Below are positions 8,777 through 17,748 of a DNA stretch of 64,000 nucleotides, one piece after another. The stretch is from Phycisphaeraceae bacterium (GTDB lineage: Bacteria > Planctomycetota > Phycisphaerae > Phycisphaerales > Zrk34), in assembly GCA_028282805.1 (NCBI GenBank), contig JANQHD010000009.1:62001-126000 (forward strand), given 5' to 3'. The notes under the pieces are model-generated. The model did not search any database and was not told where the DNA came from. It worked only from the letters and a program-made list of their open reading frames with translations. Both the position numbers and the translations under genes were made by a program. The stretch's first letter is position 1; each line of letters begins with the position of its first letter.

Positions 8777-9952
8777 TCAGCCCTTCATCCCCGTCGTGGC
8801 GATGCCCTCGATGAACGTCTTCTGGGTGATGAAGAAGAGCACGATGATCGGCGAGAATATCAAAACCGACGCGGCCATCACCAGGTTGTACGGCGAACCC
8901 TCGTGCTGCGACTGGAAGGTCTGCAGCCCGAGCACCAGCGTGTACTGTTGCTGGTCTTGGAGATAGACGAGCGGGCCGAGGAAATCGTTCCAAATAAACA
9001 TGAAAGTAAACAGCGCCACCACGGCCAGCGCGGGCCGGCTCAACGGCAAGGCGATGCGGAGGAAGATGCCCAATTCGCTGCACCCGTCGATGCGGGCGGC
9101 CTCGGACAGCTCGTTGGGCAGCGTGCGGAAGAACTGACGCAATAGAAAAATGTTGAACGCGGAGCCAAACCACATCGGCACCCACAGCGGCTTGAACGTG
9201 CCGAGCCATTGGCCGAGGTGGTGCTCGCCCATCCAGCGGAAGATCGCGAACATCGGCACCATGATCACGGGGAACGGGATCATCATCGTGGCGAGCATGA
9301 CGGCGAAGAGCAGCTTGCTGCCGCGGAAGTCGATCTTGGCAAAGCCGTAGGCCACGAGCGAGCTGGACACCAGCGTGCCGGTGACGCCGAGCACGGCGAT
9401 CAGCAGCGTGTTGCGGGCGAACAGCGGGAAGATCATGTTCTCGTCGTTGATCACGTCGGGGTAGTTCTGCCACTGCGGCGCGACGCTCTTGCGCAGGTGC
9501 GCGCCATCCACGGGCACGACCTGCCAGTCGCCCAGTTCCTTGTCACCGAGCTTCCGGCGGATGGGCGCGTAGGGCTGGTCTTCGCTCGCTTCGATCTTCT
9601 GGCGGAACGTGTGCTGCTCGGTCAAACGCGAGAAGGGCAGCAACTGTGAAACGCTTTCGCCTTCCTTGCGGGTGAGGTACAGCTCGCTGGTGATCTGTTT
9701 GCCCTCGTACTCGACGGCCACCCACGCGCCGTCTTCGCCCACCGGCGCTTCCCACTGGCGGGGGATCCACGTCGGGTCCGACTCGAGCAGTTGGTCTTTG
9801 GGTTTGACCGAGGTGCTGAACATCCACATGAACGGCAGGGAGAAGCTGGCGCAGATCATGAGCAGCGCCGCGGTGGCCGCGAACGCCTGGGGCCTGGACA
9901 GCGCGCGGCTGGAGCGGGGCTTGCGCAGCTTCTTGTTTCGCTTGTCCGCCAA
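8777..9952 (-). CDS. Carbohydrate ABC transporter permease (MalG/AraQ type)
   Basis: This 391-residue inner-membrane permease has an N-terminal TM segment (FAATAALLMICASFSLPFMWMFSTSVKP), a large periplasmic insert of about 110 residues, then five further TM segments. The EAA loop that contacts the ATPase is seen as ELSEAARIDGCSELGIFLRIALPLSRP. The start is a TTG at 9952: the upstream permease's TGA lies in frame just before it, so no earlier start is possible. An ATG at 9959 leads into a junk frame. It pairs with the permease encoded just upstream. No ATPase gene is present in the operon, so a shared MsmK/UgpC-type ATPase elsewhere is expected. Confidence 0.92.
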   Translation of the reverse strand: MADKRNKKLRKPRSSRALSRPQAFAATAALLMICASFSLPFMWMFSTSVKPKDQLLESDPTWIPRQWEAPVGEDGAWVAVEYEGKQITSELYLTRKEGESVSQLLPFSRLTEQHTFRQKIEASEDQPYAPIRRKLGDKELGDWQVVPVDGAHLRKSVAPQWQNYPDVINDENMIFPLFARNTLLIAVLGVTGTLVSSSLVAYGFAKIDFRGSKLLFAVMLATMMIPFPVIMVPMFAIFRWMGEHHLGQWLGTFKPLWVPMWFGSAFNIFLLRQFFRTLPNELSEAARIDGCSELGIFLRIALPLSRPALAVVALFTFMFIWNDFLGPLVYLQDQQQYTLVLGLQTFQSQHEGSPYNLVMAASVLIFSPIIVLFFITQKTFIEGIATTGMKG

Positions 9953-9955
9953 CGC

Positions 9956-10840
9956 TCATTCTCCCTGGTAGTGAACCCAGCGTTTCGAGGACCAGAACGC
10001 GATGCCCGTGAGCACGAGGATGATCAGCAGCTGCACCCACGCCATGGCGCTGGCGTAGCCGAACTCCTGGAACTCGAAGGCGGTTTGATAGAGGTACATG
10101 GTGTAGACGCGCGTCGAATCATCTGGGCCGCCCTTGGTCATGACGAAGGGTTGGAGGAAGACCTGGAGCGTGCCGATGATGGCCATGATGAGATTGAAGA
10201 AGATGACCGGCGATATGAACGGCAGCGTCACGTTCCACATCCGCGACCAGACGCCGGCGCCGTCGATCTCGGCCGCCTCGTAGAGCGAGGTCGGCACGTC
10301 CTGCAGGCCCGCGAGGTAGATCACGACCGTGTAACCCACGCCCCACAAGCTCATGAACGCCAGCGACGGCATCGCCCACCGCTTGTCGGTCAGCCAGCCG
10401 ATGCCGTCGAGCCCGACGAGGTTGAGCAGGCCGTTGAACACGCCGGTGTCCGGGTTCATCAGCACCAGCCACAGCATCGCCGAGGCCATGATCGGCACGA
10501 TCGACGGGATGAAGATGATGGTGCGGTAGATCGACTGGTTGGCGATGCGCGCGTTGAGCAACAGCGCCAAGCCCAGCGAGATCAGCATCGTCGCCGGCAG
10601 GGACAGCAGCGTGTAGTACACCGTGTTCCACAGCGTTTTCCAGAACAACGCGTCGCCCGTGAACAGGCGCTCGTAGTTGTCGGTCCCGATAAACACCGGC
10701 GGCTGGAACAGCGGGTAATCGGTCAGCGAATAGTAGAACGACAGCGCGATCGGCAACGCCATGAACAGCACAAACCCGATCAGCCACGGCGAGATGAACG
10801 CCATGCCCTTGATGAAGTTCCACCAGTCGCGTTTGGTCAT
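9956..10840 (-). CDS. Sugar ABC transporter permease (MalF/UgpA type)
   Basis: This 294-residue permease has six TM segments (GMAFISPWLIGFVLFMALPIALSFYYSLTDY; YYTLLSLPATMLISLGLALLL and so on) and the EAA motif VPTSLYEAAEIDGAGVWSRMWNVTLPFISP. The ATG at 10840 gives MTKRDWWNFIKG. A GTG nine bases upstream at 10849 forms a GTGA overlap with the stop of the binding-protein gene, so the true start may be 10849. A longer open frame to 11545 is the antisense-frame shadow of the binding-protein gene. It forms the transmembrane channel with the following permease. Confidence 0.93.
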   Translation of the reverse strand: MTKRDWWNFIKGMAFISPWLIGFVLFMALPIALSFYYSLTDYPLFQPPVFIGTDNYERLFTGDALFWKTLWNTVYYTLLSLPATMLISLGLALLLNARIANQSIYRTIIFIPSIVPIMASAMLWLVLMNPDTGVFNGLLNLVGLDGIGWLTDKRWAMPSLAFMSLWGVGYTVVIYLAGLQDVPTSLYEAAEIDGAGVWSRMWNVTLPFISPVIFFNLIMAIIGTLQVFLQPFVMTKGGPDDSTRVYTMYLYQTAFEFQEFGYASAMAWVQLLIILVLTGIAFWSSKRWVHYQGE

Positions 10841-10845
10841 GGCGT

Positions 10846-12297
10846 TCACGTGCCTGCCCCCGCTTCCCGGTCCTTGCGGACCTGCTGGATCGCCAAGAAG
10901 CGGTCGAGGCTGGACTGCAAACGCTGCTGGCTTTCGCGCAAAGCGTCGGCGGGCTCCATGGTCATCAGGTACACGCGCTCGACTAGCACGGACATCTCGT
11001 GGCGCATCTTCGGCAGGATCGGCACGTCGGGCGCGGTGTGCACGTTCGGGCTCGACGCCAACGACTCGAACACGTCGATGTACGGGTTGGAGTGGTTTTC
11101 GATAAACTCCGGGCTGACCTCGGCGAGCGGGGAGTTCTTGCCGTGCAGGCTGCAAATTTTCTCCATCACGTCGCGCCGGTTGACGTAGGCGATGAACGCG
11201 AACGCCTCTTCGGGGTGCTTGGCGCCGCGCGGGATGGCGAGCACGTCGGCGCTGGTGAAGGCGACGCGTTGCTTGCCGTCGGCCGAGGGGAACGGCGCGG
11301 CGCCCCACAGGTAGTTGGCCTTGCGCTGCTCGTAAGGGAGCTTGGCTTCCTCGGCCTTGCTCATGCGCCAGCGGTTGGCGGTCGGCCGGTACTGCTCGAA
11401 CTGGTTGACGACCCACGGCCCGCTCAGCTGCATGGCGAGCGTACCGATGATGAACGGGTCCTGCGCCTGGCCGCCTTGTACCGCGGACTGTTGGAACTTG
11501 TTGACCAGGCGCTTGCCGTATTTCTCGGAGTAGCTGCGGATCCACTCGTAGCCGGCCAGCGCCTCGGGCGAGTCAAACAGGATCTTGCGTTCGATCGGGT
11601 CGTACTGCGTGGCGCCGAACCAGTACGGGATGTTGCCCGTCAGCCACAGCGGGTACGACGGCATGTAACCCGCCTGCTCGATCTGGTCACCGGACGGGCT
11701 GTAGGTTGTAAGCACCTCGGCGTAGCGGTCGAGTTCCTCGATGGTGCGCGGCGGGCGCGTCGGGTCAAGCCCCGCGGCGCGGAGTTTGTCGGCGGCCTTT
11801 TCGAAGAGTTCCTTGTTCCAGTGCAGCGCGGTGACCCACGGCGTGGAGACCAGCGCGTACAGCTTCCCCTCGAAACAGCAGCCCTCCCAATACACGGGCT
11901 TGTAGTAGTCTTCGGTGATGCCCACCTCGGCCGCCCACTCGTCGAGCGGCAGCAGCGCGTCGAGCGAGCCGTACTGCGGGATGTCGTAGTCCCAGATGCC
12001 GGCCACGTCGGGCGGCACCTGCGCGGCGGTGGCGACCATGACCTTGATGTTCACGGAGCTGACGGTCAGGTAGTTGACCTTGATGACCTGGCCGTGCTTG
12101 TTTTTCGTCTTGGTGGCGTTGAAGTCCTCGACGATCTGGCGCATCTGCGCGCCCTCGCGGCCGCCCCATTTTTCCCAGTAGTTGATGATGACCACGCCCT
12201 CTTCGGCGCGTTCGATGTTGGGGCGCGGGCCGAACAACAGCAGCGCCACGGCGCCGAAGACAAACGCGTTGAGCAGACCGATGCGGATCCACTTCAT
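10846..12297 (-). CDS. ABC transporter extracellular sugar-binding protein
   Basis: This is a 483-residue solute-binding protein of the family 1 (MalE/UgpB-like) type. The start ATG at 12297 gives MKWIRIGLLNAFVFGAVALLLFG, a signal/anchor segment without a lipobox cysteine; the upstream 36 codons of the open frame have no signal-peptide character. Body motifs include VIINYWEKWGGREGAQMRQIVEDFNATK, PPDVAGIWDYDIPQYGSLDALLPLDEWA, LYALVSTPWVTALHWNKELFEKAA and the hinge region FIIGTLAMQLSGPWVV. It is the first gene of the operon binding protein - two permeases - GH30 - small ORF. It probably captures oligosaccharides released by the nearby glycosidases and sulfatases. Confidence 0.93.
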   Translation of the reverse strand: MKWIRIGLLNAFVFGAVALLLFGPRPNIERAEEGVVIINYWEKWGGREGAQMRQIVEDFNATKTKNKHGQVIKVNYLTVSSVNIKVMVATAAQVPPDVAGIWDYDIPQYGSLDALLPLDEWAAEVGITEDYYKPVYWEGCCFEGKLYALVSTPWVTALHWNKELFEKAADKLRAAGLDPTRPPRTIEELDRYAEVLTTYSPSGDQIEQAGYMPSYPLWLTGNIPYWFGATQYDPIERKILFDSPEALAGYEWIRSYSEKYGKRLVNKFQQSAVQGGQAQDPFIIGTLAMQLSGPWVVNQFEQYRPTANRWRMSKAEEAKLPYEQRKANYLWGAAPFPSADGKQRVAFTSADVLAIPRGAKHPEEAFAFIAYVNRRDVMEKICSLHGKNSPLAEVSPEFIENHSNPYIDVFESLASSPNVHTAPDVPILPKMRHEMSVLVERVYLMTMEPADALRESQQRLQSSLDRFLAIQQVRKDREAGAGT

Positions 12298-12545
12298 GGA
12301 CAAGCCCTGCCAGCTGCTGCCCGGTGGGGTTGAGGTGTTCCGGGACAGGCAAAATGTACCTGTTTTTACGCCTTTTCGCCAGTTTGGTGCGCGGTTGATA
12401 AGCAATCGACGTGCGGGCGTGTACCGAAGGTGAGCCCGGGCGCGGAGCCGGGTCGACTAAACCCTCGGCATGATTTGCTACTATGAAAGTTTGCTCATTG
12501 CATTCAACCTGGGGCCGATGCGCCCCGCATGCTGGAGGTGACACC

Positions 12546-13958
12546 GTGAACCATTCAACCGTTCGCCGATTGTTTGCCACGCTTACGATTGGGCTGCTGG
12601 TTCTGTTGGCGGCCGACACCCGCACGGCCCTTGCTGGCGAAGACAAGCCGAACATCATCTTCATCCTCGCCGACGACCTGGGCTACGGCGACCTGAGCTG
12701 TTACGGGCAACGCTTTTTCAAGACGCCCAACCTCGATCGCATGGCAAAGCAGGGCATGAAGTTCACGCAGCACTACAGCGGTTCGACGGTTTGCGCGCCG
12801 TCGCGGGCCTGCCTGATGACCGGCCACCACACCGGGCACGTCTGGCAGCGGGCGAACGGCAAGATCCGCTTCCGCCCCGACCCGCAAGACATCACCATCG
12901 CCACCCTGCTCAAGGACGCCGGTTACCACACGGCGCTGATCGGCAAGTCGGGCCTGGCGTGCAACGATGACGACCCCGGCCTGCCCAACACCAAGGGCTT
13001 CGATCATTTCTTCGGCTTCACCGCGCACGGCGCGGCGCACCGGTATTACCCCACGCGCCTCGCACGCAACGGCAAATGGGTCGAGTACCCGAACAACAAG
13101 GGCAAAGAAGGCGACACGTACAGCGGCGACCTGTTCCTCGCTGATGCGCTGAAGTACATCGAGCAGCACAAAGACGGCCCGTTCTTCTTGCACCTGTCGT
13201 TGCAGCAGCCGCACGCGGACCTGGCGGTGCCTCACGATTGGCGTAAGCCGTTCATCCGACGGTTCCCCGGCGACAAGCCCTTCAAGGGCGGCCACTACCG
13301 GGCCGAGCAGTTCCCCCGCGCCACGTTCGCGGGCATGGTCACGTACCTCGACGACACCGTCGGGCAGGTGCTGGCGAAGCTGAAGGAGCTGGGCATTGAC
13401 GACCACACGCTGGTCATCTTCTCCAGCGACAACGGCGCGATGAGCGAGGGCGGCTGGTCGCGCCACAACTTCGTCAGCTCGGGCCCGCTGCGCGGCGGCA
13501 AGCGCGACCTGTACGAGGGCGGCATCCGCGTGCCGACGATCGCGTGGTGGCCCGGTAAGATCAAGGCCGGCTCACGCACCGACCTGATCTCTGCGCACTG
13601 GGATTTCGTGCCCACGGCCTGCGACGCGGCGGGCATCGGCACGCCGGCGGGCCTCGACGGCATCTCGTACCTGCCCACGCTGTTGGGCGACTCGGCCGAT
13701 CAGAAACAGCACGCCTACCTCTACTGGGAGTTCTACGAGGGCGGCGCCAAGCAGGCGGTGCGCATGGGCAAGTGGAAAGGCGTCCGCCTGAACGTGCGCA
13801 AGAACCCCAACGGGCCGATCGAGCTGTACGACCTGAGCCAGGACCTCGGCGAGAAGCGCAACGTTGCCAAACACAACGCCGCGATCGTGAAGAAGATCGC
13901 GGCGATCATGGATGAGGCGCACGTGCCGAACGAGCGATTCTCGCTGCAGCCCAAGTAA
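12546..13958 (+). CDS. Secreted type I sulfatase (1)
   Basis: I take the GTG at 12546 because a complete GGAGGTGA Shine-Dalgarno (12534-12541) sits four bases before it, giving 470 residues. The signal peptide is RRLFATLTIGLLVLLAADTRTALA. The alkaline-phosphatase-superfamily core begins PNIIFILADDLGYGDLSCYG (metal-binding Asp pair), and the formylglycine signature is TVCAPSRACLMTG with the modifiable cysteine at about residue 83. Further active-site elements are IGKSG, FSSDNGAMSEGG and the C-terminal ELYDLSQDLGEKRNVA. It hydrolyses sulfate esters, probably on polysaccharide, after conversion of the Cys by a formylglycine-generating enzyme not in this window. It is a close paralogue of the sulfatase at 25501. 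Confidence 0.94.
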   Translation: MNHSTVRRLFATLTIGLLVLLAADTRTALAGEDKPNIIFILADDLGYGDLSCYGQRFFKTPNLDRMAKQGMKFTQHYSGSTVCAPSRACLMTGHHTGHVWQRANGKIRFRPDPQDITIATLLKDAGYHTALIGKSGLACNDDDPGLPNTKGFDHFFGFTAHGAAHRYYPTRLARNGKWVEYPNNKGKEGDTYSGDLFLADALKYIEQHKDGPFFLHLSLQQPHADLAVPHDWRKPFIRRFPGDKPFKGGHYRAEQFPRATFAGMVTYLDDTVGQVLAKLKELGIDDHTLVIFSSDNGAMSEGGWSRHNFVSSGPLRGGKRDLYEGGIRVPTIAWWPGKIKAGSRTDLISAHWDFVPTACDAAGIGTPAGLDGISYLPTLLGDSADQKQHAYLYWEFYEGGAKQAVRMGKWKGVRLNVRKNPNGPIELYDLSQDLGEKRNVAKHNAAIVKKIAAIMDEAHVPNERFSLQPK

Positions 13959-13984
13959 ACGACGAACCGTTCTAACACGCCAAA

Positions 13985-14017
13985 CACACGCGATCGCCCG
14001 ATCCGCGTGTGGTTTTT
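13985..14017 (+). terminator. Intrinsic terminator of sulfatase 1
   Basis: CACACGCG (13985-13992) pairs with CGCGTGTG (14004-14011) across an 11-base loop and is followed by GTTTTT. It lies 27 bases after the sulfatase stop. Confidence 0.8.
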
Positions 14018-14180
14018 CGTGACTGTGATCGGCTGAAACCACGGGCGTAATATGGAACAAGCAATCGGTGACTCGTGCGTCACCACTACGATAAACGCAA
14101 GCGGGGAAGAAACGGGAGAGCGGGCAGAAGCCCACGGAAACAATCGAGGCGCAAAACGCAATACGGAAGAGGACGTAAAG

Positions 14181-14219
14181 AACGGCCGCCCGTTGCAAGC
14201 AACGGGCGGCCGTTTATTT
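14181..14219. terminator. Strong hairpin between convergent genes (bidirectional terminator)
   Basis: A perfect 16-bp inverted repeat (14181-14196 with 14199-14214, AACGGCCGCCCGTTGC on the left arm) is followed on the plus strand by TATTTC. It separates the plus-strand sulfatase from the minus-strand PEP-CTERM gene ending at 14242 and can serve both. Confidence 0.7.
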
Positions 14220-14241
14220 CAGTCGTGTGGTCGATCGCGGA

Positions 14242-14919
14242 TCAGCGACGACGGGTCATCGCCAGAGCGCCGAGGCCGAGCAGAGCCAGCGAAGCGGGCT
14301 CGGGAACGATCGGCACCTCAACACCATTGATGACGGCCTTGGGGACGAAGGTGCGCTCTTCGAAGACACCCGAACCCGGCTCGGTCTCGGCCAGGGTCAC
14401 AAAGCCTTCGAACATCGCCCTGGGAGCCGGGTCGCCGGCAGGGACGGCGAGGACGGCGACGGCCGTCGGAACGCCATTGGGGACCAACACCAAGCCGCCC
14501 TCGGTGGTGTACGCGGAGTTCAGGATGGTGTTGTCATCCACCGTACCGACGGCGAGGATGCCGGCGCCGGTGGGGTTCAGGAAGAACGAATCGGGCACGA
14601 TGCCGTTGTTCAGCAGGGTCGGCGCGGGGTTGGTGGCCGCGGGGATATTCTGGAAGGCGACATTGGTCAGAAAGTTACCGGGGGTCAGGAAGTTGCCGGT
14701 GAAGGGCAGTTCCAGCGAGCTGATGTCGCCCTGATCCGACGTGACGATGGCATGGTAGGCATCGTAATTACCGGGGGTCAAACTGCCGAAGCCCGCGGTG
14801 GCAGGATCGAGCGTCACGGTGTCGATGAATTGGATGTCGAGCAGCACTGTCGCCTTCGCGGCCGGGGCGAAACCAGCCACAACAGCGAGCACACAACCAA
14901 TAGCACTGATTCTAAACAT
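14242..14919 (-). CDS. PEP-CTERM sorting domain surface protein (copy A)
   Basis: The ATG at 14919 is preceded by GGAAGGAGA and starts a clear signal peptide (MFRISAIGCVLAVVAGFAPAAKA), giving 225 residues; the frame open further upstream crosses the promoter. The C-terminus is the classic exosortase-recognised anchor VPEPASLALLGLGALAM followed by TRRR. The middle is a beta-rich domain of unknown function (VTLDPATAGFGSLTPGNYDAYHAIVTSDQGDISSLELPF). The protein is probably exported, processed and attached to the cell surface or exopolysaccharide. It is a tandem paralogue of the gene at 15131; the two share most of their sequence, including VPDSFFLNPTGAG and LAETEPGSGVFEERTF. No exosortase gene is in the window. 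Confidence 0.9.
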   Translation of the reverse strand: MFRISAIGCVLAVVAGFAPAAKATVLLDIQFIDTVTLDPATAGFGSLTPGNYDAYHAIVTSDQGDISSLELPFTGNFLTPGNFLTNVAFQNIPAATNPAPTLLNNGIVPDSFFLNPTGAGILAVGTVDDNTILNSAYTTEGGLVLVPNGVPTAVAVLAVPAGDPAPRAMFEGFVTLAETEPGSGVFEERTFVPKAVINGVEVPIVPEPASLALLGLGALAMTRRR

Positions 14920-14995
14920 GTTTCTCGTCTCCTTCCCACTGCAACTCGGCACGATACGCGAGCCAGGCACAGCGATGAATTCTCTAGTTGGTGAA

Positions 14996-15024
14996 TATAT
15001 ACCACGCGATCGCAGAGTGGGCAA
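14996..15024 (-). promoter_or_regulatory. Sigma-70 type promoter of PEP-CTERM gene A
   Basis: On the minus strand, -35 TTGCCC (15019-15024), a 17-base spacer and -10 TATATA (14996-15001) lie about 77 bases before the start codon. The second PEP-CTERM gene has the same architecture (TTGCCT, 17, TATCTT). Confidence 0.65.
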
Positions 15025-15048
15025 TTATTTTTTCGGGTTTTTGCCTCC

Positions 15049-15083
15049 AAAAAGACGGACGCCCGCCAAAATGGCGGGCGTCC
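15049..15083 (-). terminator. Intrinsic terminator of PEP-CTERM gene B
   Basis: On the minus strand GGACGCCCGCC (complement of 15073-15083) and GGCGGGCGTCC (complement of 15057-15067) form an 11-bp stem, followed by GTCTTTTT. A second short hairpin (15105-15120) followed by TTTTT on the plus strand lies between it and the stop codon at 15131. Confidence 0.8.
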
Positions 15084-15130
15084 TTCAACTTTCTCGATCC
15101 TGATGGCCCTGCTGAGGGCCTTTTTGTCGA

Positions 15131-15817
15131 TTAGCGACGACGGATCATCGCCAGGGCACCCAGGCCGAGCAGAGCCAGCGAAGCGGGCTCGGGCACGATG
15201 GGCACTTCCTGGTCACCGGAGCCGTCGTTGACCACAGCCTTCGGCGTGAAGGTGCGTTCTTCGAAGACACCAGAGCCGGGCTCGGTTTCGGCGAGCGTGG
15301 TGAACTCAGGCAGCAACTGCGGCACCGGGGCACCGGTCGGGACGGCGAGGACCGCCACGGCGGTGGGGATGTTGTTCGCCGCGATCGTCAGGCCACCTTC
15401 GGTCGTCCAGGCACCGTTGAGGGTGGTGTTGTTGTCGACCGTACCGACAGCCAGGACACCAGCACCCGTGGGGTTCAGGAAGAACGAATCGGGCACGATG
15501 CCGTTGTTCAGGAACGTCGGCGCGGGGTTGGTGGCCGCGGGGATCGGCTGGTAGGCAATGTTCGTCAAGAAGTTGCCAGGAGTCTGGAAGGCGCCGCCAA
15601 ACGACAGTTCCAGAGCCGTGATATTGCCCAAGTCCGACGTAACGACGGCGTGATAGACATCGTAATCACCGGCGACCAAGCTACCGAAGAACGCGGTACC
15701 GGGATCAAGGGTGACCGTGGCAATGGGCACGATATCGATAATCACGTCTGCCTTGGCGTTGGGCGCAAACGCCGCAGCAACAGCTAAAACACAAACGAGA
15801 GCACTCTTCCTCAACAT
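15131..15817 (-). CDS. PEP-CTERM sorting domain surface protein (copy B)
   Basis: The ATG at 15817 follows AAGGAAGGAGAA and starts the signal peptide MLRKSALVCVLAVAAAFAPNAKA, giving 228 residues. The C-terminal anchor is VPEPASLALLGLGALAM followed by IRRR. The mature domain is the same unknown beta-rich fold as copy A (PGTAFFGSLVAGDYDVYHAVVTSDLGNITALELSFGGAFQTPGNF...). The strong ribosome-binding site and own promoter suggest good expression. The tandem pair probably arose by local duplication. The molecular role of the domain is unknown; surface location is inferred from the PEP-CTERM motif. Confidence 0.9.
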   Translation of the reverse strand: MLRKSALVCVLAVAAAFAPNAKADVIIDIVPIATVTLDPGTAFFGSLVAGDYDVYHAVVTSDLGNITALELSFGGAFQTPGNFLTNIAYQPIPAATNPAPTFLNNGIVPDSFFLNPTGAGVLAVGTVDNNTTLNGAWTTEGGLTIAANNIPTAVAVLAVPTGAPVPQLLPEFTTLAETEPGSGVFEERTFTPKAVVNDGSGDQEVPIVPEPASLALLGLGALAMIRRR

Positions 15818-15906
15818 AATACGGTTCTCCTTCCTTAGCGACACCTGATGCGGTGACCGCTTTCCATGGGTTCAGATGATCGAGAGTCCTGCAAAAGACT
15901 GCGAAA

Positions 15907-15935
15907 AAGATAACCCACGATTCAGGGGTAGGCAA
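15907..15935 (-). promoter_or_regulatory. Sigma-70 type promoter of PEP-CTERM gene B
   Basis: On the minus strand, -35 TTGCCT (15930-15935), a 17-base spacer and -10 TATCTT (15907-15912) lie about 90 bases before the start codon. The rest of the 313-base gap up to the sulfatase stop at 16131 is AT-richer than its surroundings, and I see no gene in it. Confidence 0.6.
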
Positions 15936-16130
15936 GCGAAAGTCCAAATATCTTGCACTTTTCTTGGGCCTCCGGGTGGACATAAAAGTCGCTTTAACGC
16001 ATCAAAATTACCGATTCTTCGCTAACGCGCAGCCGACTTACCGAAGAATATGACAGATTCTCGGACAAACCCGAACCCAATGATCCAGCATTAACGCAAA
16101 ACGCCCCTTTGAGCGGATCAGGTGTGCCAG

Positions 16131-17585
16131 CTATTTGTCAGTTTCAACTCGCAGGCTTGCTTTGAGTTTCTTGTTGATTGGTTTTCCGCGTCGATTGATC
16201 CGTTCCGTTGCGTCACCTTGATCGCCTTGCTGGCGCATCCAGCGGTCAAGCTCGCGCTGCAAACGCGCGATTACGCGTGCTTGAGCGGGGTCGTCGGCGA
16301 GGTCATTCAGCTCGTGAGGATCGGTTTTCAGGTCGTAAAGCTCGATCGTCGGGCGGTGCTGGTAGCGTTTAACCAGCATCGCGGCCAATTCATCGCCCTC
16401 CGCAGCGGCTCTCTTCCAATCGGCCCACAGGCCGTTGGTATCGTTTTCCGTGACAATGTTTGTAAACCTCGCAGTGTGGTTGAGGTTCAAAATGAGCTTG
16501 AATCGGCGATCGCGCACCGAGCGGATCGGGTAGGACTCCGAGCCGGAGATGATGCCCCGGGTGGTGTGCACGCCGAAGACAAGATCGCGGTGGCGGTCGG
16601 CCTGGCCTTGCAGCACATTGATAAAGCTGCGGCCGTCGAACCCCCTGCCGCCGTCGGGTGCACCGGGCCGGCCGGAATCGATGCTCGCCGGTTCCCCGCC
16701 GGCGGCCTCGATGAGCGTGGGGACCAGATCGACATACTGCGTCATCGCATCCGTGGTCGAGCCGGCTTTGACCTTGCCAGGCCACTTGACGATGAAGGCG
16801 GTCCGCAGGCCCTGGTCGTAGCACGTCCACTTGCCGCGCGGCATCTGGATGCCTTGTTCGCTGGTGAAGATCGTGAGGGTCGAGTCGGCCAACCCCGCCT
16901 GTTCGACCAATCCCATCGCCCGGCCGAGCTGCGCATCGAGGCAGGTGATCTCGGCGTAGTAGCGGGCCAATTGCTGGCGTGTGGCGGGAGTATCGGGCAG
17001 GCAGGTCGGCAGCGTGAACGACGCGGGGTCGTAGGCGGCCGCGTCGCCCTTGTCCCAGGGCATGTGCGGCGAGCTCGAGGCGATCACCAGGCAAAACGGC
17101 TGATCGCGGTCGCGCTCGATGAAGGCCTTGATCTGCTGCCAAGGCTGCGGCTTGTCGGCGATCCCTCTGCCGGCAACGGTTTCGAACGGGAACGACTCCT
17201 TCGGGCCGAAGTGGGTCTTGCCGGCGATGCCGACGCGATAGCCCAACGCCCGCAGGTGGTGGACCATGGATTTCGTGCCCGCGTGGACCCGGCTGTGGTT
17301 GGGGTAGGCGCCGTTGCGCACGGGGAACAGGCCCGTGTAGAGCTGCTGGCGGGTCGGGGCACACATCGCCGTGGCGGTGAACATGTGTGTGAACTTCATG
17401 CCATCGCCCGCCAGGCGGTCGATGTTCGGGGTCTTGACGTCCTTGTTGCCGTAGGCGCCGCAGTCGTACCACGTCATGTCGTCGCCGATCACGAGCAGGA
17501 TGTTCGGCTTCGGCCCGGCGCAGGCGACCGCGGCCGCGAACGCGACCACTGCAAAGCATGCGTACAGAGTATTTGATTTTAGCAT
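16131..17585 (-). CDS. Secreted type I sulfatase (2)
   Basis: This 484-residue sulfatase starts MLKSNTLYACFAVVAFAAAVACAGPKPNILLVIGDDMTWYDCGAYG: signal peptide, then the metal-binding core. The modification site is TAMCAPTRQQLYTG with the cysteine at about residue 75. Threonine replaces the usual serine in CxPSR, which still fits the CxPxR rule for formylglycine formation. Further elements are GIAGKTHFGP, SSPHMPWDKGD and FTSEQGIQMPRGKWTCYDQGLRTAFIVKWPG, the last resembling heparan/N-sulfoglucosamine-type sulfatases of planctomycetes. It is less similar to the other two sulfatases here than they are to each other, so it probably has a different substrate. No maturase gene lies nearby. Confidence 0.93.
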   Translation of the reverse strand: MLKSNTLYACFAVVAFAAAVACAGPKPNILLVIGDDMTWYDCGAYGNKDVKTPNIDRLAGDGMKFTHMFTATAMCAPTRQQLYTGLFPVRNGAYPNHSRVHAGTKSMVHHLRALGYRVGIAGKTHFGPKESFPFETVAGRGIADKPQPWQQIKAFIERDRDQPFCLVIASSSPHMPWDKGDAAAYDPASFTLPTCLPDTPATRQQLARYYAEITCLDAQLGRAMGLVEQAGLADSTLTIFTSEQGIQMPRGKWTCYDQGLRTAFIVKWPGKVKAGSTTDAMTQYVDLVPTLIEAAGGEPASIDSGRPGAPDGGRGFDGRSFINVLQGQADRHRDLVFGVHTTRGIISGSESYPIRSVRDRRFKLILNLNHTARFTNIVTENDTNGLWADWKRAAAEGDELAAMLVKRYQHRPTIELYDLKTDPHELNDLADDPAQARVIARLQRELDRWMRQQGDQGDATERINRRGKPINKKLKASLRVETDK

Positions 17586-17748
17586 GGAGTTTATGACGCC
17601 AACCGCGTTGCGATGGCGTCAATCTGCTGCTCGATTGGCCGAGCAACAACCCGTCGGCCGACGCCCTGCTCGCCCGGCAAAACCCACGCGCCGGTTGGTA
17701 CGCTTAAGCCGCCGGCGGCCACCGCCCCACGCACGGGATCGGCCCGCT

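Noticed and set aside
9791-12333. Long plus-strand frames opposite the permease and binding-protein genes
   Set aside because: They lack domains and ribosome sites; the minus strand codes for the ABC transporter.
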